In this document: one piece after another, positions 24,748 through 33,278 of the stretch
Layout: each line of letters starts with the position of its first letter
Position numbering within the stretch: the stretch's first letter is position 1
Assembly: GCF_009720385.1 (NCBI RefSeq)
Contig: NZ_WARX01000025.1
Location: forward strand, 124,001-188,000
Origin: Catellatospora vulcania
Lineage (GTDB): Bacteria; Actinomycetota; Actinomycetes; Mycobacteriales; Micromonosporaceae
Length of the DNA stretch: 64,000 nucleotides
Direction of reading: 5' to 3'
Notes under the pieces: model-generated
What the model saw: the letters and a program-made list of their open reading frames with translations, nothing else
Database searches by the model: none
Told to the model about the DNA's origin: nothing
Made by a program: the position numbers and the translations under genes

Positions 24748-25847
24748 GCGCGCCCGCCGACGAGGCGCACGCCGGCGGAACGGCCGCGCGCAGCCGGGTC
24801 TTCTACGCGGCGGCGCACGTCGTCGCCGACCCGGCGGCCGACAACGGGGCGGGCCGCCCCGCGGTCGTCGACTGGGACGCCACCATGAGGTTCCGCCACC
24901 ACCTGTGGTCGCTGGGCCTGGGCATCGCCGACGCGATGGACACCGCCCAGCGCGGCATGGGCCTGGACTGGGCCGCCACCACCGAGCTGATCCGGCGCAG
25001 CGGCGCCGAGGCGAAGTCCGTCGGCGGGCGGCTGGCCTGCGGCGCGGGCACCGACCAGCTCGCCCCCGGCGCGCACAGCCTGGCGGCCATCGAGGCGGCG
25101 TACGCCGAGCAGCTCGACGTGGTGCAGGAGGCCGGCGCGAAGGTCATCCTGATGGCCTCCCGCGCGCTGGCCGCGGCCGCCGCGGGGCCGGCCGACTACC
25201 ACGCCGTCTACGGCAAGCTGCTGGCGCAGGCCGAGCAGCCGGTGATCCTGCACTGGCTGGGCGACATGTTCGACCCGGCGCTCGCCGGCTACTGGGGCGC
25301 GGCCGACCTGGACGCGGCGACCGAGAGCGCGCTGGAGCTGATCCACGCCAACGCCGGCAAGATCGACGGCATCAAGGTGTCGCTGCTGGACGAGGCCCGC
25401 GAGGTCGCGATCCGGCGGCGGCTGCCCGCCGGCGTACGCCTCTACACCGGCGACGACTTCAACTACCCGCAGCTGATCGCGGGCGACGAGGTCGGCTACT
25501 CGGACGCGCTGCTCGGCATCTTCGACGCGATCGCGGTCCCCGCCGCGAAGGCGCTGGAGCTGCTGGACGCGGGCGACACCGCCGGGTTCCGCGCGATCCT
25601 CGACCCGACAGTCCCGCTGGCCAAGCACATCTTCGGCGCCCCGACCTACCACTACAAGACCGGCATCGTCTTCCTGGCCTGGCTCAACGGCCACCAGGAG
25701 CGCTTCGTCATGGTGGGCGGGCAGGAGCACTCGCGCTCCCGCGACCACCTGCTGGAGCTGCACCGCCTCGCCGGGGAGGCGGGTGTGCTCGACGATCCCG
25801 ACCTGGCCGCGGACCGGTTGGCGCGATACCTGGACGGCGCTGCATGA
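24744..25847 (+). CDS. DUF993 family TIM-barrel protein (dihydrodipicolinate-synthase-like)
   Basis: 367 residues. DUF993 features: VVDWDATMRFRHHLWSLGLG, DAMDTAQRGMGLDW, AGTDQLAPGAHSLAAIEAAY, and LHWLGDMFDPALAGYW, with KIDGIKVSLLDEAREVAIRR near the active site. The lysine in GIKVS is a candidate Schiff-base residue. The fold is an aldolase-type barrel and the usual partners are Gfo/Idh/MocA oxidoreductases and sugar isomerases, as here; the reaction is not established. GTGA overlap with the previous gene and ATGA overlap with the next. Confidence 0.85.
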   Translation: MSAPADEAHAGGTAARSRVFYAAAHVVADPAADNGAGRPAVVDWDATMRFRHHLWSLGLGIADAMDTAQRGMGLDWAATTELIRRSGAEAKSVGGRLACGAGTDQLAPGAHSLAAIEAAYAEQLDVVQEAGAKVILMASRALAAAAAGPADYHAVYGKLLAQAEQPVILHWLGDMFDPALAGYWGAADLDAATESALELIHANAGKIDGIKVSLLDEAREVAIRRRLPAGVRLYTGDDFNYPQLIAGDEVGYSDALLGIFDAIAVPAAKALELLDAGDTAGFRAILDPTVPLAKHIFGAPTYHYKTGIVFLAWLNGHQERFVMVGGQEHSRSRDHLLELHRLAGEAGVLDDPDLAADRLARYLDGAA

Positions 25848-26653
25848 GGCTGTCGCTGAACACCGCCACCATCAAGAAGGCGACGCTCGCGCAGGCCGCC
25901 CGGCTGTGTGCCGACAACGGCATCACCGGCATCGGACCGTGGCGCGACGTGGTCGAGGCGGCGGGCGGGGCCAAGGCCGCCAAGCGGCTGCTCGACCAGC
26001 ACGAGCTGACCGTCACCAGCCTGTGCCGGGGCGGCTTCGTCACCACCGGCTCGGCGCAGGCGCTGGAGGACAACCGCCGCGCCATCGAGGAGGCTGCCGA
26101 GCTCGGCACGTCCGAACTCGTGCTGGTCGTCGGCGGGCTGGCCGAGGGCTCCAAGGACCTGCCCGCGGCCCGCGCCAACGTGGCCCGCGCCCTGGAGCAG
26201 CTCGTGCCGTATGCGAGCGGCCACGGCGTACGCCTGGCGATCGAACCGCTGCACCCGATGTTCTGCGCCGACCGCGCGGTCGTCTCCACCCTCGGCCAGG
26301 CCCTGCACCTGGCCGAGCCGTTCGCCCCGCACGAGGTCGGCGTCGTGGTCGACACCTACCACGTGTGGTGGGACCCGCAGCTGTTCACCCAGATCACCCG
26401 GGCCGCGGGCCGCATCTCGGCGTACCAGGTCTGCGACTGGGTCGTCCCGCTGCCCGCGGACATGCTCCTGGGCCGCGGCCACGTCGGCGACGGCCACATC
26501 GACTTCGCCCCGATCACCGACGCGGTGCTCCGCGCCGGCTACACCGGCCATGTCGAGGTCGAGATCTTCAACCAGGCGATCTGGGACACGGATCCGGCGG
26601 AGACCGTCAAAACCGTCGTCGACCGCCACCTCACCCACCTCGGCCCGGTCTAA
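25844..26653 (+). CDS. Sugar phosphate isomerase/epimerase (xylose-isomerase-like TIM barrel)
   Basis: 269 residues. AP-endonuclease-2-type barrel: LAIEPLHPMFCADRAVVST, VGVVVDTYHVWWDPQLF, GRISAYQVCDWVVP, and HVGDGHIDFAPI. Metal ligands Glu, Asp, His and Glu are expected at these strand ends (EPLHP, DTYHVW, and VEVEIF). It probably isomerises or dehydrates the product of the oxidoreductase. Last gene of the operon; a family D palindrome begins 3 nt after the stop. No sugar transporter or kinase is in the operon, so uptake must be encoded elsewhere. Confidence 0.87.
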   Translation: MRLSLNTATIKKATLAQAARLCADNGITGIGPWRDVVEAAGGAKAAKRLLDQHELTVTSLCRGGFVTTGSAQALEDNRRAIEEAAELGTSELVLVVGGLAEGSKDLPAARANVARALEQLVPYASGHGVRLAIEPLHPMFCADRAVVSTLGQALHLAEPFAPHEVGVVVDTYHVWWDPQLFTQITRAAGRISAYQVCDWVVPLPADMLLGRGHVGDGHIDFAPITDAVLRAGYTGHVEVEIFNQAIWDTDPAETVKTVVDRHLTHLGPV

Positions 26654-26656
26654 GGC

Positions 26657-26709
26657 GAAGGAAGGGCACCTTCACATCGCTATGCGTTGTAGAAGGTGCC
26701 CTTCCTATC
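26657..26709. repeat. Dispersed palindrome, family D, copy 4
   Basis: Arms GAAGGAAGGGCACCTTC and GAAGGTGCCCTTCC around a loop with CACATCGCTATGCG. It is almost the reverse complement of copy 3 at 6543, including the loop. It lies between convergent genes. Confidence 0.85.
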
Positions 26710-26732
26710 GCTGGCGTCCTGGGGTGGCGTTC

Positions 26733-27641
26733 CTATCGCCGGGCGGGCGGCCGGTCGCGGAGTTCCGACGCGGCCAGGGCCGCGGCCATCCGTACCCGCT
26801 GCGGCACAGCCTTGCGCACCAGGCGGTGGTGGCGTGCCGCGGCGGCGAGCAGCAGGGCGGCGAACAGCACCCCGGCCACGCCCGCGCAGCAGCTCGCGAC
26901 CAGCTCGTTGTTGACGCCCCAGGCGGCCTCGGGCGGCACTGCGGCGTCCCGCCACCACGGCGCGAACAGCACCGGAACCGAGATCAGCGGCTGCGGCAGC
27001 AGCAGGAGCAAGCTGCCGCAGAGCAGCGCCGCCGCGTACGGGACGGTCCGGCGCAGCGCGCCCGCCAGCCACCAGCCCGGCAGCAGCCCGAGCAGGAAAC
27101 CGCCGAGCGAACACCACCAGACCCGCGCGGGCTCGGCCCGGATGACCCGCACCACCAGCGACGGCCCGGCGATGTCGTTGTACCAGCTGTCGTAGTCCTC
27201 CTCGACCGACAGATGCCACCCGTCGCGGTGGGCGACGACCGTCGCCTCCCGCTCCGCGACCTGCCAGCCGGCGGCGGCCAGGTTCCGCCGTGCCGCGGCG
27301 AGAGCCGTGCCGTCCTCGGCCGGCAGCGGGAACGACACCGCCACCGCGCCGGGCTGGTAGCGCTCGTCCGTGCCGACCAGCTCGACCGGAAACCCCGGGT
27401 CGTCGTCGAGGTCGTACTCGTAGCCGAAGACCTCGTCGGCGCGCTTGATGCCGCCGACGCCGATCCCGGGCGCAGCCTGACCGGCCAGCTCGACCGCGAC
27501 GTGGTCCGGCGGCAGCGCGGGCGCGCCGAGCCAGCCCGCCCACGCGCCGACCTGCACGCCCATCGACCCGATCGTCAGCGCCGCCCACAGCGCCAGCATG
27601 TATCCACCGGCTCGCCTCAGCCGCCCCCGCAGACCTGTCAC
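26733..27641 (-). CDS. Multi-pass membrane protein, unknown function
   Basis: About 302 residues. An N-terminal membrane segment (MLALWAALTIGSMGVQVGAW, residues about 15-34) is followed by a 130-residue external domain (GYEYDLDDDPGFPVELVG; AAARRNLAAAGWQVAEREA; WYNDIAGPSLVVRVIRAEP), then four more membrane segments including WCSLGGFLLGLLPGWWLAGA and YAAALLCGSLLLLLPQPLI. I do not recognise it. Start uncertain: GTG 27641, TTG 27650 and ATG 27599 (with GGTGG upstream) are all possible. It is followed, on the same strand but upstream in transcription, by another small membrane gene. Confidence 0.6.
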   Translation of the reverse strand: MTGLRGRLRRAGGYMLALWAALTIGSMGVQVGAWAGWLGAPALPPDHVAVELAGQAAPGIGVGGIKRADEVFGYEYDLDDDPGFPVELVGTDERYQPGAVAVSFPLPAEDGTALAAARRNLAAAGWQVAEREATVVAHRDGWHLSVEEDYDSWYNDIAGPSLVVRVIRAEPARVWWCSLGGFLLGLLPGWWLAGALRRTVPYAAALLCGSLLLLLPQPLISVPVLFAPWWRDAAVPPEAAWGVNNELVASCCAGVAGVLFAALLLAAAARHHRLVRKAVPQRVRMAAALAASELRDRPPARR

Positions 27642-27698
27642 GAGCGGCAACGCTAGACGATCATGGCCGAGCGCAGATCAGCCGAACAGGTGCCGGAC

Positions 27699-28052
27699 TC
27701 AGGCCACGCCGGGCACGGCCTGCACGCCGCGGGCGATCTCGTCCGGGCGCGGCGGCCAGTCGCGGTGCGGCAGCCCGCTGACCCGCCAGGCGACCTTCGC
27801 GGTCAGGTACAGCCCGGCCAATGGGAACAGCCACCACAGCCCGTCCCGCCACCGGTAGGAGGCGAACGGCGCCAGCAGGCCCAGGGCCACCATCGGGAAC
27901 AGCGGGCTGAGCAGGTCCGTCACCGGGCCCCGGCCGAACATGGGCTCGTACACCGCGTGCTTGAGCGCGAAGAAACTCCCGGCCACCACCGCGACCAGGA
28001 CGGCAGTCAGCGCCCCCCGGACCACCGGGTGTCGGCGGCGCGGCGCGTTCAC
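27699..28052 (-). CDS. Small membrane protein, unknown function
   Basis: 117 residues with three hydrophobic segments: residues about 10-30 (VVRGALTAVLVAVVAGSFFA), 45-62 (LLSPLFPMVALGLLAPFASY) and 70-85 (GLWWLFPLAGLYLTAKVAW). Basic N-terminus. GTG start overlapping the stop of the cytidine-deaminase-like gene (GTGA), so it belongs to the hlyC operon. Unknown family. Confidence 0.6.
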   Translation of the reverse strand: MNAPRRRHPVVRGALTAVLVAVVAGSFFALKHAVYEPMFGRGPVTDLLSPLFPMVALGLLAPFASYRWRDGLWWLFPLAGLYLTAKVAWRVSGLPHRDWPPRPDEIARGVQAVPGVA

Positions 28053-28402
28053 GCCGTGCCGGCCGCGGCGATGCTGCCGTCGGGGGTCGCCAGGTACACC
28101 GGGATGCCGGTGGTCACGTCGCGTACGGCGGCCAGGTCCTGCCCGTCGACCATCGACGCCTCGGTCACCACCAGCGCCGCCTCCAGCGTGCTCGCGCCCG
28201 CCGCGACCGCCGAGGCCACCGCGAGCCGCAGCGCCGACACCGAGAACGACGGCAGGCTGATGCTGACCCCGGTGTACGTGCGCCCGTCGCCGTCGCGCAC
28301 CGCGGCCCCCTCGATGGCGCCGATCCGGGCGCGGGCCGAGCGGGCCATGGTGAGCAGCTTGCGGTCCTCGGCGGAGACGGTGTCGGCGGAGACGTCAGAC
28401 AT
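28049..28402 (-). CDS. Cytidine-deaminase-like protein without catalytic motifs
   Basis: 117 residues resembling the small actinobacterial Cdd-like proteins encoded between the CNNM protein and Era in many genomes. It starts DVSADTVSAEDRKLLTMA and contains IGAIEGAAVRDGDGRTYTG and STLEAALVVTEASMVDGQD. The deaminase zinc motifs HAE and PCxxC are absent, so it is not expected to deaminate cytidine. Overlaps the upstream hlyC-type gene by 8 nt. Probable conserved partner of unknown role. Confidence 0.7.
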   Translation of the reverse strand: MSDVSADTVSAEDRKLLTMARSARARIGAIEGAAVRDGDGRTYTGVSISLPSFSVSALRLAVASAVAAGASTLEAALVVTEASMVDGQDLAAVRDVTTGIPVYLATPDGSIAAAGTA

Positions 28403-29711
28403 CTGCCATGTGCCTTTCGGAAGGGGTGGTCTCGTCGGCGGGTTCCTCGCGCTTGACCAGCACCGTGTCGATGTGGTTGCGGCGGCCGGTGGTGCCCTCG
28501 GCGACCAGGGTCAGCCCGCCCACGGACACCCGCGCGCCGGGGATCGGCACCCGGCCCAGCGCCTGGGCGAGCAGCCCGGCGACGGTCTCGACCTCGTCGG
28601 CGGGCAGCTCGACGTCGAACAGCTCGCCGAGGTCCTCGATCGGCAGCCGCCCGGTCACCCGCACCGCGCCGTCCGCCAGCCGCTCGACCGGGGGCCGCTC
28701 GACGTCGTACTCGTCGGTGATCTCGCCGACGATCTCCTCGAGGATGTCCTCGATGGTGATCAGGCCGGCGGTGCCGCCGTACTCGTCGATGACGATGGCG
28801 AGGTGGGTGCGGGCGGCCTGCATCTCCGACAGCAGGTCGTCGACGGGCTTGAACTCCGGCACGAACGCCGCCACCCGCATCAGGTGCTCGACCGGCGTCT
28901 CCGCGCCGCCCTCCTGCACCTGGCGGGCCATGTCCTTGAGGTACACCACGCCGAGCACGTCGTCGACGGACTCGCCGATGACCGGCACCCGGGAGAAGCC
29001 CGAGCGCAGGGCCAGCGCGAGCGCCTGCTCGGCGGTCTTGCTCGACTCGACCCACACCATCTCGGTACGCGGCACCATGACCTCGCGGGCGATGGTGTCG
29101 CCCAGCGCGAACACGGAGTGGATCATCTCGCGCTCGCCGTGCTCCACGACGCCGCGCTGCTCGGCGAGGTCGACCAACTCGCGCAGCTCCACCTGGGTGC
29201 TGGCGAACGGCCCCTCGCGGAAGCCCTTGCCCGGGGTGACCGCGTTGCCGATGATGATCAGCAGGCTGGCCAGCGGGCCGAGCACCCGGCCCAGCCAGCG
29301 CAGCACGGGGGCGGTGTACCGGCCCACCTCGTACGCGTGCTGGCGCCCTATCGTGCGCGGGGCCACGCCCACCACCACGAAGCTGATCACGCTCATCGCG
29401 CCGGCGGTGACCAGCGCGGCCGTCCAGCCGGGCCCGAACGTGTCCACGGCGACCAGCGCCACCAGCGTGGTGGCGGTCAGCTCGCAGAGCAGCCGCAACA
29501 GCAGCAGCAGGTTGATGTGGCGCACCGCGTCGGCCGCCACCGCCTGCAGCGCTGCCGCGCCGCGTAGCCCTTCACGGTTCAGTTCCGCCGCGCGGGCGGG
29601 AGAGATCACGGCGAGGGCTGATTCGGTCATCGCGAACAGCCCCGCCAGCACCACCAGACCGGCCGCCGACCACAGCAGCGGCGCGTCGGGCAGACTGCCC
29701 AGCTCGGTCAC
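28395..29711 (-). CDS. CNNM/CBS-domain membrane protein (HlyC/CorC family)
   Basis: 438 residues. DUF21 membrane domain (residues about 10-190: LVVLAGLFAMTESALAVIS; VISFVVVGVAPRTIG), two CBS domains (MVPRTEMVWVESSKTAEQAL and HLMRVAAFVPEFKPVDDLLS) and a C-terminal CorC-type domain (HLAIVIDEYGGTAGLITIED). Proteins of this family act in Mg2+/Co2+ transport or its control. GTG start at 29711, about 55 nt after ybeY. Upstream neighbours ybeY and phoH are its usual companions. Confidence 0.87.
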   Translation of the reverse strand: MTELGSLPDAPLLWSAAGLVVLAGLFAMTESALAVISPARAAELNREGLRGAAALQAVAADAVRHINLLLLLRLLCELTATTLVALVAVDTFGPGWTAALVTAGAMSVISFVVVGVAPRTIGRQHAYEVGRYTAPVLRWLGRVLGPLASLLIIIGNAVTPGKGFREGPFASTQVELRELVDLAEQRGVVEHGEREMIHSVFALGDTIAREVMVPRTEMVWVESSKTAEQALALALRSGFSRVPVIGESVDDVLGVVYLKDMARQVQEGGAETPVEHLMRVAAFVPEFKPVDDLLSEMQAARTHLAIVIDEYGGTAGLITIEDILEEIVGEITDEYDVERPPVERLADGAVRVTGRLPIEDLGELFDVELPADEVETVAGLLAQALGRVPIPGARVSVGGLTLVAEGTTGRRNHIDTVLVKREEPADETTPSERHMADV

Positions 29712-29766
29712 CGCACTGCCCCGCCGGGACGTGCCGTCAGCGGAGCCGGGACGGTATGGGCAGGTT

Positions 29767-30318
29767 TCACGATCCGCTCGCCCCGCCCGCTGCCCGAGCC
29801 TGCCAGCTGTCCAGGAGTTTGCCCTGCAGGGCGAACATCTCCCGCTCCTCCTCCGGCTCGGCGTGGTCATAGCCGAGCAGATGCAGCACGCCGTGGATGG
29901 TGAGCATGCTCAGCTCGTCCGTGGTGCCGTAGTCACCGTGCAGCCCGGGGGCGGGCGCCTCCGGCACGCTATCACCGGTGCGCATGCGCGGATCCGCGGA
30001 GCCGTACCGCGCCGCCTGCGACGCCGCCACCTCCGGGCACAGCACGATGTCGCCGAGCAGCGACGGCTGCCCGCCGGAGGACTCCGACGGGCCGTGGTCG
30101 ATCGTGTCCTCGTCCATCGGGAAGGCCAGCACGTCGGTGGGGCCGTCCTTGTCCATCCAGCGGTGGTTCAGCTCCGCCATGTAGTCGGAGTCGACCAGCA
30201 GCACCGACAGCTCGGCGAGCGGGTTGACCCCCATCTGGACCAGGGCGTGCCGGGCGACGGCGACGATGTTGTCGGCGTCGACGTCGAACCCGGACTCGTT
30301 GGCGATCTCGATAGACAC
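29767..30318 (-). CDS. ybeY: Endoribonuclease YbeY (rRNA maturation)
   Basis: 183 residues. Metal-dependent endoribonuclease that processes 16S rRNA 3' ends and supports ribosome quality control. The zinc motif [17 protein letters not shown] (HGxLHLxGYDH) is intact. [13 protein letters not shown] is the conserved substrate-groove region. It is slightly longer than Escherichia coli YbeY owing to an insertion of about 25 residues between these motifs. GTG start at 30318 with AGGG upstream. It is 16 nt downstream of phoH. Confidence 0.93.
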   Translation of the reverse strand: MSIEIANESGFDVDADNIVAVARHALVQMGVNPLAELSVLLVDSDYMAELNHRWMDKDGPTDVLAFPMDEDTIDHGPSESSGGQPSLLGDIVLCPEVAASQAARYGSADPRMRTGDSVPEAPAPGLHGDYGTTDELSMLTIHGVLHLLGYDHAEPEEEREMFALQGKLLDSWQARAAGGASGS

Positions 30319-30334
30319 TCTTTATCCCTAGTCG

Positions 30335-31378
30335 TCAGCGGCGTCGCCCCGTGCCGCGCCGCGGCACAGGGTGAACGTTCGCCGGCAGCGTCTCACGCTG
30401 CTGGTTCTCGTCCCACTTTTCGTATGCGTCAACGATCTCGCCGACCAGCCGGTGCCGCACCACGTCGGCGCTGGTGAGCCGGGAGAAGTGAATGTCTTCC
30501 AGCCCGTCCAGGATCTCCTGCACGACCCGCAGGCCGCTGCGCTGGTCACCGGGCAGGTCGACCTGCGTCACGTCACCGGTGACGACGACCTTGCTGTTGA
30601 AGCCGAGCCGGGTCAGGAACATCTTCATCTGCTCGGGCGTGGTGTTCTGGGCCTCGTCCAGGATGATGAAGGCGTCGTTGAGGGTCCGGCCGCGCATGTA
30701 CGCCAGCGGAGCCACCTCGATCGTGCCCTGCGTCATCAGCCGCGGGATCGACTCGGGGTCCATCATGTCGTGCAGCGCGTCGTAGAGCGGGCGCAGGTAC
30801 GGGTCGATCTTCTCGTTGAGCGTGCCGGGCAGGAAGCCCAGCCGCTCGCCCGCCTCGACGGCCGGCCGGGTCAGCACGATCCGGGTGACCTCCTTGGCCT
30901 GCAGCGCCTGGACCGCCTTGGCCATCGCCAGGTAGGTCTTGCCGGTGCCGGCGGGCCCGATGCCGAAGACGATCGTGTTCGCGTCGATCGCGTCCACGTA
31001 CTTCTTCTGGCCGAGGGTCTTGGGACGGATGGTGCGCCCGCGACGGGAGAGGATGTTGAGGGTCAGCACCTCGGCGGGGCGTTCGGTGGTGCCCTCATCG
31101 GTCAGCATGCCGACGGTGCGTCGGACGGCGTCCTCGGTCAGCGTCTCGCCCTTCTCGATAAGCTCCAGCAGCTCACCGAAGACGCGCTCGGCAAGCGCGT
31201 TCTCGGCCGCCGGGCCGGTGATGGTGATCTCGTTGCCCCGGACCAGGATGTCGCTGGACAGGGCCTTCTCGATGAGCTTGAGCACGCGGTCGCCGGTGCC
31301 CAGCAACTGGACCATGACACTCGGGTCAGGCACGGTGAGTTTTGTCTGCACCGCGTTCGAAGAGGAACCAACGCTCAT
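30335..31378 (-). CDS. phoH: PhoH-family ATPase
   Basis: 347 residues. PhoH/PhoL-type P-loop protein, often encoded with YbeY and thought to act as an RNA-associated ATPase or helicase. Walker A GPAGTGKT, Walker B AFIILDEAQ, and VLTRPAVEAGERLGFLPG and TGDVTQVDLP are all family features. The N-terminal 100 residues include a KH-like domain region (SDILVRGNEITITGPAAENA). Start ATG at 31378. Confidence 0.92.
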   Translation of the reverse strand: MSVGSSSNAVQTKLTVPDPSVMVQLLGTGDRVLKLIEKALSSDILVRGNEITITGPAAENALAERVFGELLELIEKGETLTEDAVRRTVGMLTDEGTTERPAEVLTLNILSRRGRTIRPKTLGQKKYVDAIDANTIVFGIGPAGTGKTYLAMAKAVQALQAKEVTRIVLTRPAVEAGERLGFLPGTLNEKIDPYLRPLYDALHDMMDPESIPRLMTQGTIEVAPLAYMRGRTLNDAFIILDEAQNTTPEQMKMFLTRLGFNSKVVVTGDVTQVDLPGDQRSGLRVVQEILDGLEDIHFSRLTSADVVRHRLVGEIVDAYEKWDENQQRETLPANVHPVPRRGTGRRR

Positions 31379-31513
31379 AAGTCGGCCGACGGCCTACCGC
31401 ACCCGCTCTCTGCTCTCACCGGACCGGCTCAGGTCGCCGCCCGCTGCACCCATCGTAGTCGCGAATCCCACCATCGCCGCCAGTGGTTATGACGGCGTGG
31501 TGGGTACGCCGGC

Positions 31514-32890
31514 TCAGGGATTGCTCACCCAGACCCCGTCGAAGGTCTCCTGGCGGCGGGTGAACCGGTAGGTCGCCCAGTGCATCCGGACCACCTCGCC
31601 CGAGGCGTCACGGGTCAGCCGCAGCCGCTCGCCCACCTCCCGGCCCGAGACGGTACGCAGCACATCCGGCTCGCCGGGCAGGGCCGCGAAGACCGCCGGC
31701 GGCGCGTCGACCGGGTCGTCCGCGCCCCGGCCGGTCAGCACCCCGTCGGCCCAGCGGAACACGTACTCGTAGCCCTCGCCCCACCAGCGGCCCAGCACGC
31801 TGCGCAGGTGTTCGGGGGCGGGCTCGCCCGGGGCCCACGGCGCGACGTCGACCGGGTCGGCGGCCAGCGACTCCTCGATGAGCTGGTGCGGCAGGTCGAT
31901 GATCGCCGAGGCGGTGCCCGAGGAGGCGAGCACGGCTGCGGCCATACCCCCGGGGTTGCCGGGGCCGCCGTGGCGGCCGCACGCCGCGGCCAGGAAGCCG
32001 GGCATCGCGCCGTTGTGGCCCACGTGCAGCACGCGGCCCTCGCGGGGCCACAGCATCAGGCCCAGGCCGACGCCCGAACCCCAGATCGTCTCGTTGCGCG
32101 GTGTCAGCGGCCAGCGCGCCTCGGCGAGGGTGGCCGGGGCCAGCACCGCGCCGTCGGGGTCCACCGAGGCCGGGTCAGTCAGGAAGGCCGCCCAGCGGGC
32201 CTGGTCGGCAGCCGTGCTCCACAGCTGCGCGGCCGGGCCGACCGCGCCGAAGTCGGTCGGCGGCTCCGGCCGGGCGTGGTCGGAGTACTCGTCGACCAGG
32301 TAGCCGGTCGCGGCGTGGGCGGGCGCGCCGTAGGTGGTGGCGGACAGGCCCAGCGGGCGGCAGATCCGCTCGTCGACCAGGTCCCACCAGTCGCCGCCGA
32401 GCCGCCGCGTGGCCAGGTGGCCCAGCAGCGCGAAGCCCAGGTTCGAGTAGTGGAAGCGGCGCGACGGCGGGTGGATCGCCTCGGTGCGGGCGAGGTCGTC
32501 GAGCAGGCCCGGCAGGTCCGGCGGGGTCAGCGTGTCCCAGACGTCGCCGACCGGCTCCCGCTGCAGGCCCGCGGTGTGCGACAGCAGCCGCCGGATGGTC
32601 AGCCCGCCGTGCGCGGGCACCGTCAGGTGCGCGTCCAGCGGATCATCCAGGTCCAGCAGGCCCGCGTCGCGGCACTGCAGCACCAGCACCGCGGTGAAGG
32701 TCTTCGTGATCGACCCGATCCGGAACGGCGTGTCCGCGTCCAGGGGCGCGCCGGGGTTGCCGGACCCGCCCACCTGGAAGGTCCACAACGGACGGTCGTC
32801 GCGGCGCAGCGCCACGCTGAGGGCGGGCACCCGGGACTCGGCCTGTACGGCGCGGACCAGGCGTTCGAGAGTGCGGTTCAGGTCTGCCAC
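31514..32890 (-). CDS. Serine hydrolase, class C beta-lactamase/esterase family
   Basis: 458 residues. Catalytic SxxK (FRIGSITKTF), YxN (FHYSNLGFALLGH) and a C-terminal HxG equivalent (LHVGHNGAMPG) mark the beta-lactamase/penicillin-binding-protein-like fold. No signal peptide is evident, so it is probably cytoplasmic, unlike true beta-lactamases; an esterase or D-amino-peptidase role is more likely. A C-terminal domain of about 100 residues (WWGEGYEYVFRWADG) resembles lipocalin-like extensions. GTG start with TAGTCT 7 nt upstream. Inserted between HIT and phoH. Confidence 0.85.
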   Translation of the reverse strand: MADLNRTLERLVRAVQAESRVPALSVALRRDDRPLWTFQVGGSGNPGAPLDADTPFRIGSITKTFTAVLVLQCRDAGLLDLDDPLDAHLTVPAHGGLTIRRLLSHTAGLQREPVGDVWDTLTPPDLPGLLDDLARTEAIHPPSRRFHYSNLGFALLGHLATRRLGGDWWDLVDERICRPLGLSATTYGAPAHAATGYLVDEYSDHARPEPPTDFGAVGPAAQLWSTAADQARWAAFLTDPASVDPDGAVLAPATLAEARWPLTPRNETIWGSGVGLGLMLWPREGRVLHVGHNGAMPGFLAAACGRHGGPGNPGGMAAAVLASSGTASAIIDLPHQLIEESLAADPVDVAPWAPGEPAPEHLRSVLGRWWGEGYEYVFRWADGVLTGRGADDPVDAPPAVFAALPGEPDVLRTVSGREVGERLRLTRDASGEVVRMHWATYRFTRRQETFDGVWVSNP

Positions 32891-32900
32891 GGCGGCGAGA

Positions 32901-33254
32901 CTACCCGGTGAGGTCGCCGTCCATGTCGACGCCGCCGAGCACGTGCGCGTGCGCGTGGAACACGGTCTGCCCCACCGACGCGCCGGTATTGAAGATCACC
33001 CGGAAGCCCTCGCCGACCACACCCTCGGCGGTGGCCACGTCGGCGACGGTGGCCAGCACCTCGCCGGCCAGCGCCGTATCGCCCGCGGCCAGCGTCGCGA
33101 CGTCGGCGTAGTGCTCCTTGGGGATCACCAGCACGTGAGTGGGGGCCTTCGGCGCGATGTCCCGGAACGCGAGGGTGCGCTCGGTCTCGGCGACCACCGT
33201 CGCGGGGATCTCCCCCGCCACGATGCGGCAGAACAGGCAGTCGGCAATGGTCAC
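32901..33254 (-). CDS. HIT-family protein (HINT-like nucleotide hydrolase)
   Basis: 117 residues. HIT motif QTVFHAHAHVLGG (HxHxHxx) near residue 95. CLFCRIVAGEIPA near the N-terminus is typical of HINT purine-nucleoside phosphoramidases, with two cysteines that may bind zinc. Start GTG at 33254 lies 7 nt after TACGAT on the minus strand, a leaderless pattern that overlaps the promoter of the divergent SDR gene. Position near rsmE and phoH matches actinobacterial order. Confidence 0.9.
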   Translation of the reverse strand: MTIADCLFCRIVAGEIPATVVAETERTLAFRDIAPKAPTHVLVIPKEHYADVATLAAGDTALAGEVLATVADVATAEGVVGEGFRVIFNTGASVGQTVFHAHAHVLGGVDMDGDLTG

Positions 33255-33261
33255 GAGACAG

Positions 33262-33271
33262 ATCGTAGGCT
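33262..33271. promoter_or_regulatory. Divergent overlapping leaderless promoters
   Basis: TACGAT on the minus strand (33267-33262) lies 7 nt from the HIT start; TAGGCT on the plus strand (33266-33271) lies 7 nt from the SDR start. The two -10 boxes overlap by two bases, so the two promoters should compete. Confidence 0.55.
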
Positions 33272-33278
33272 CAACCGT

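Noticed and set aside
31514-32890. Antibiotic-resistance beta-lactamase.
   Set aside because: No signal peptide and the motif set is that of the wider serine-hydrolase family; no support for beta-lactam hydrolysis.
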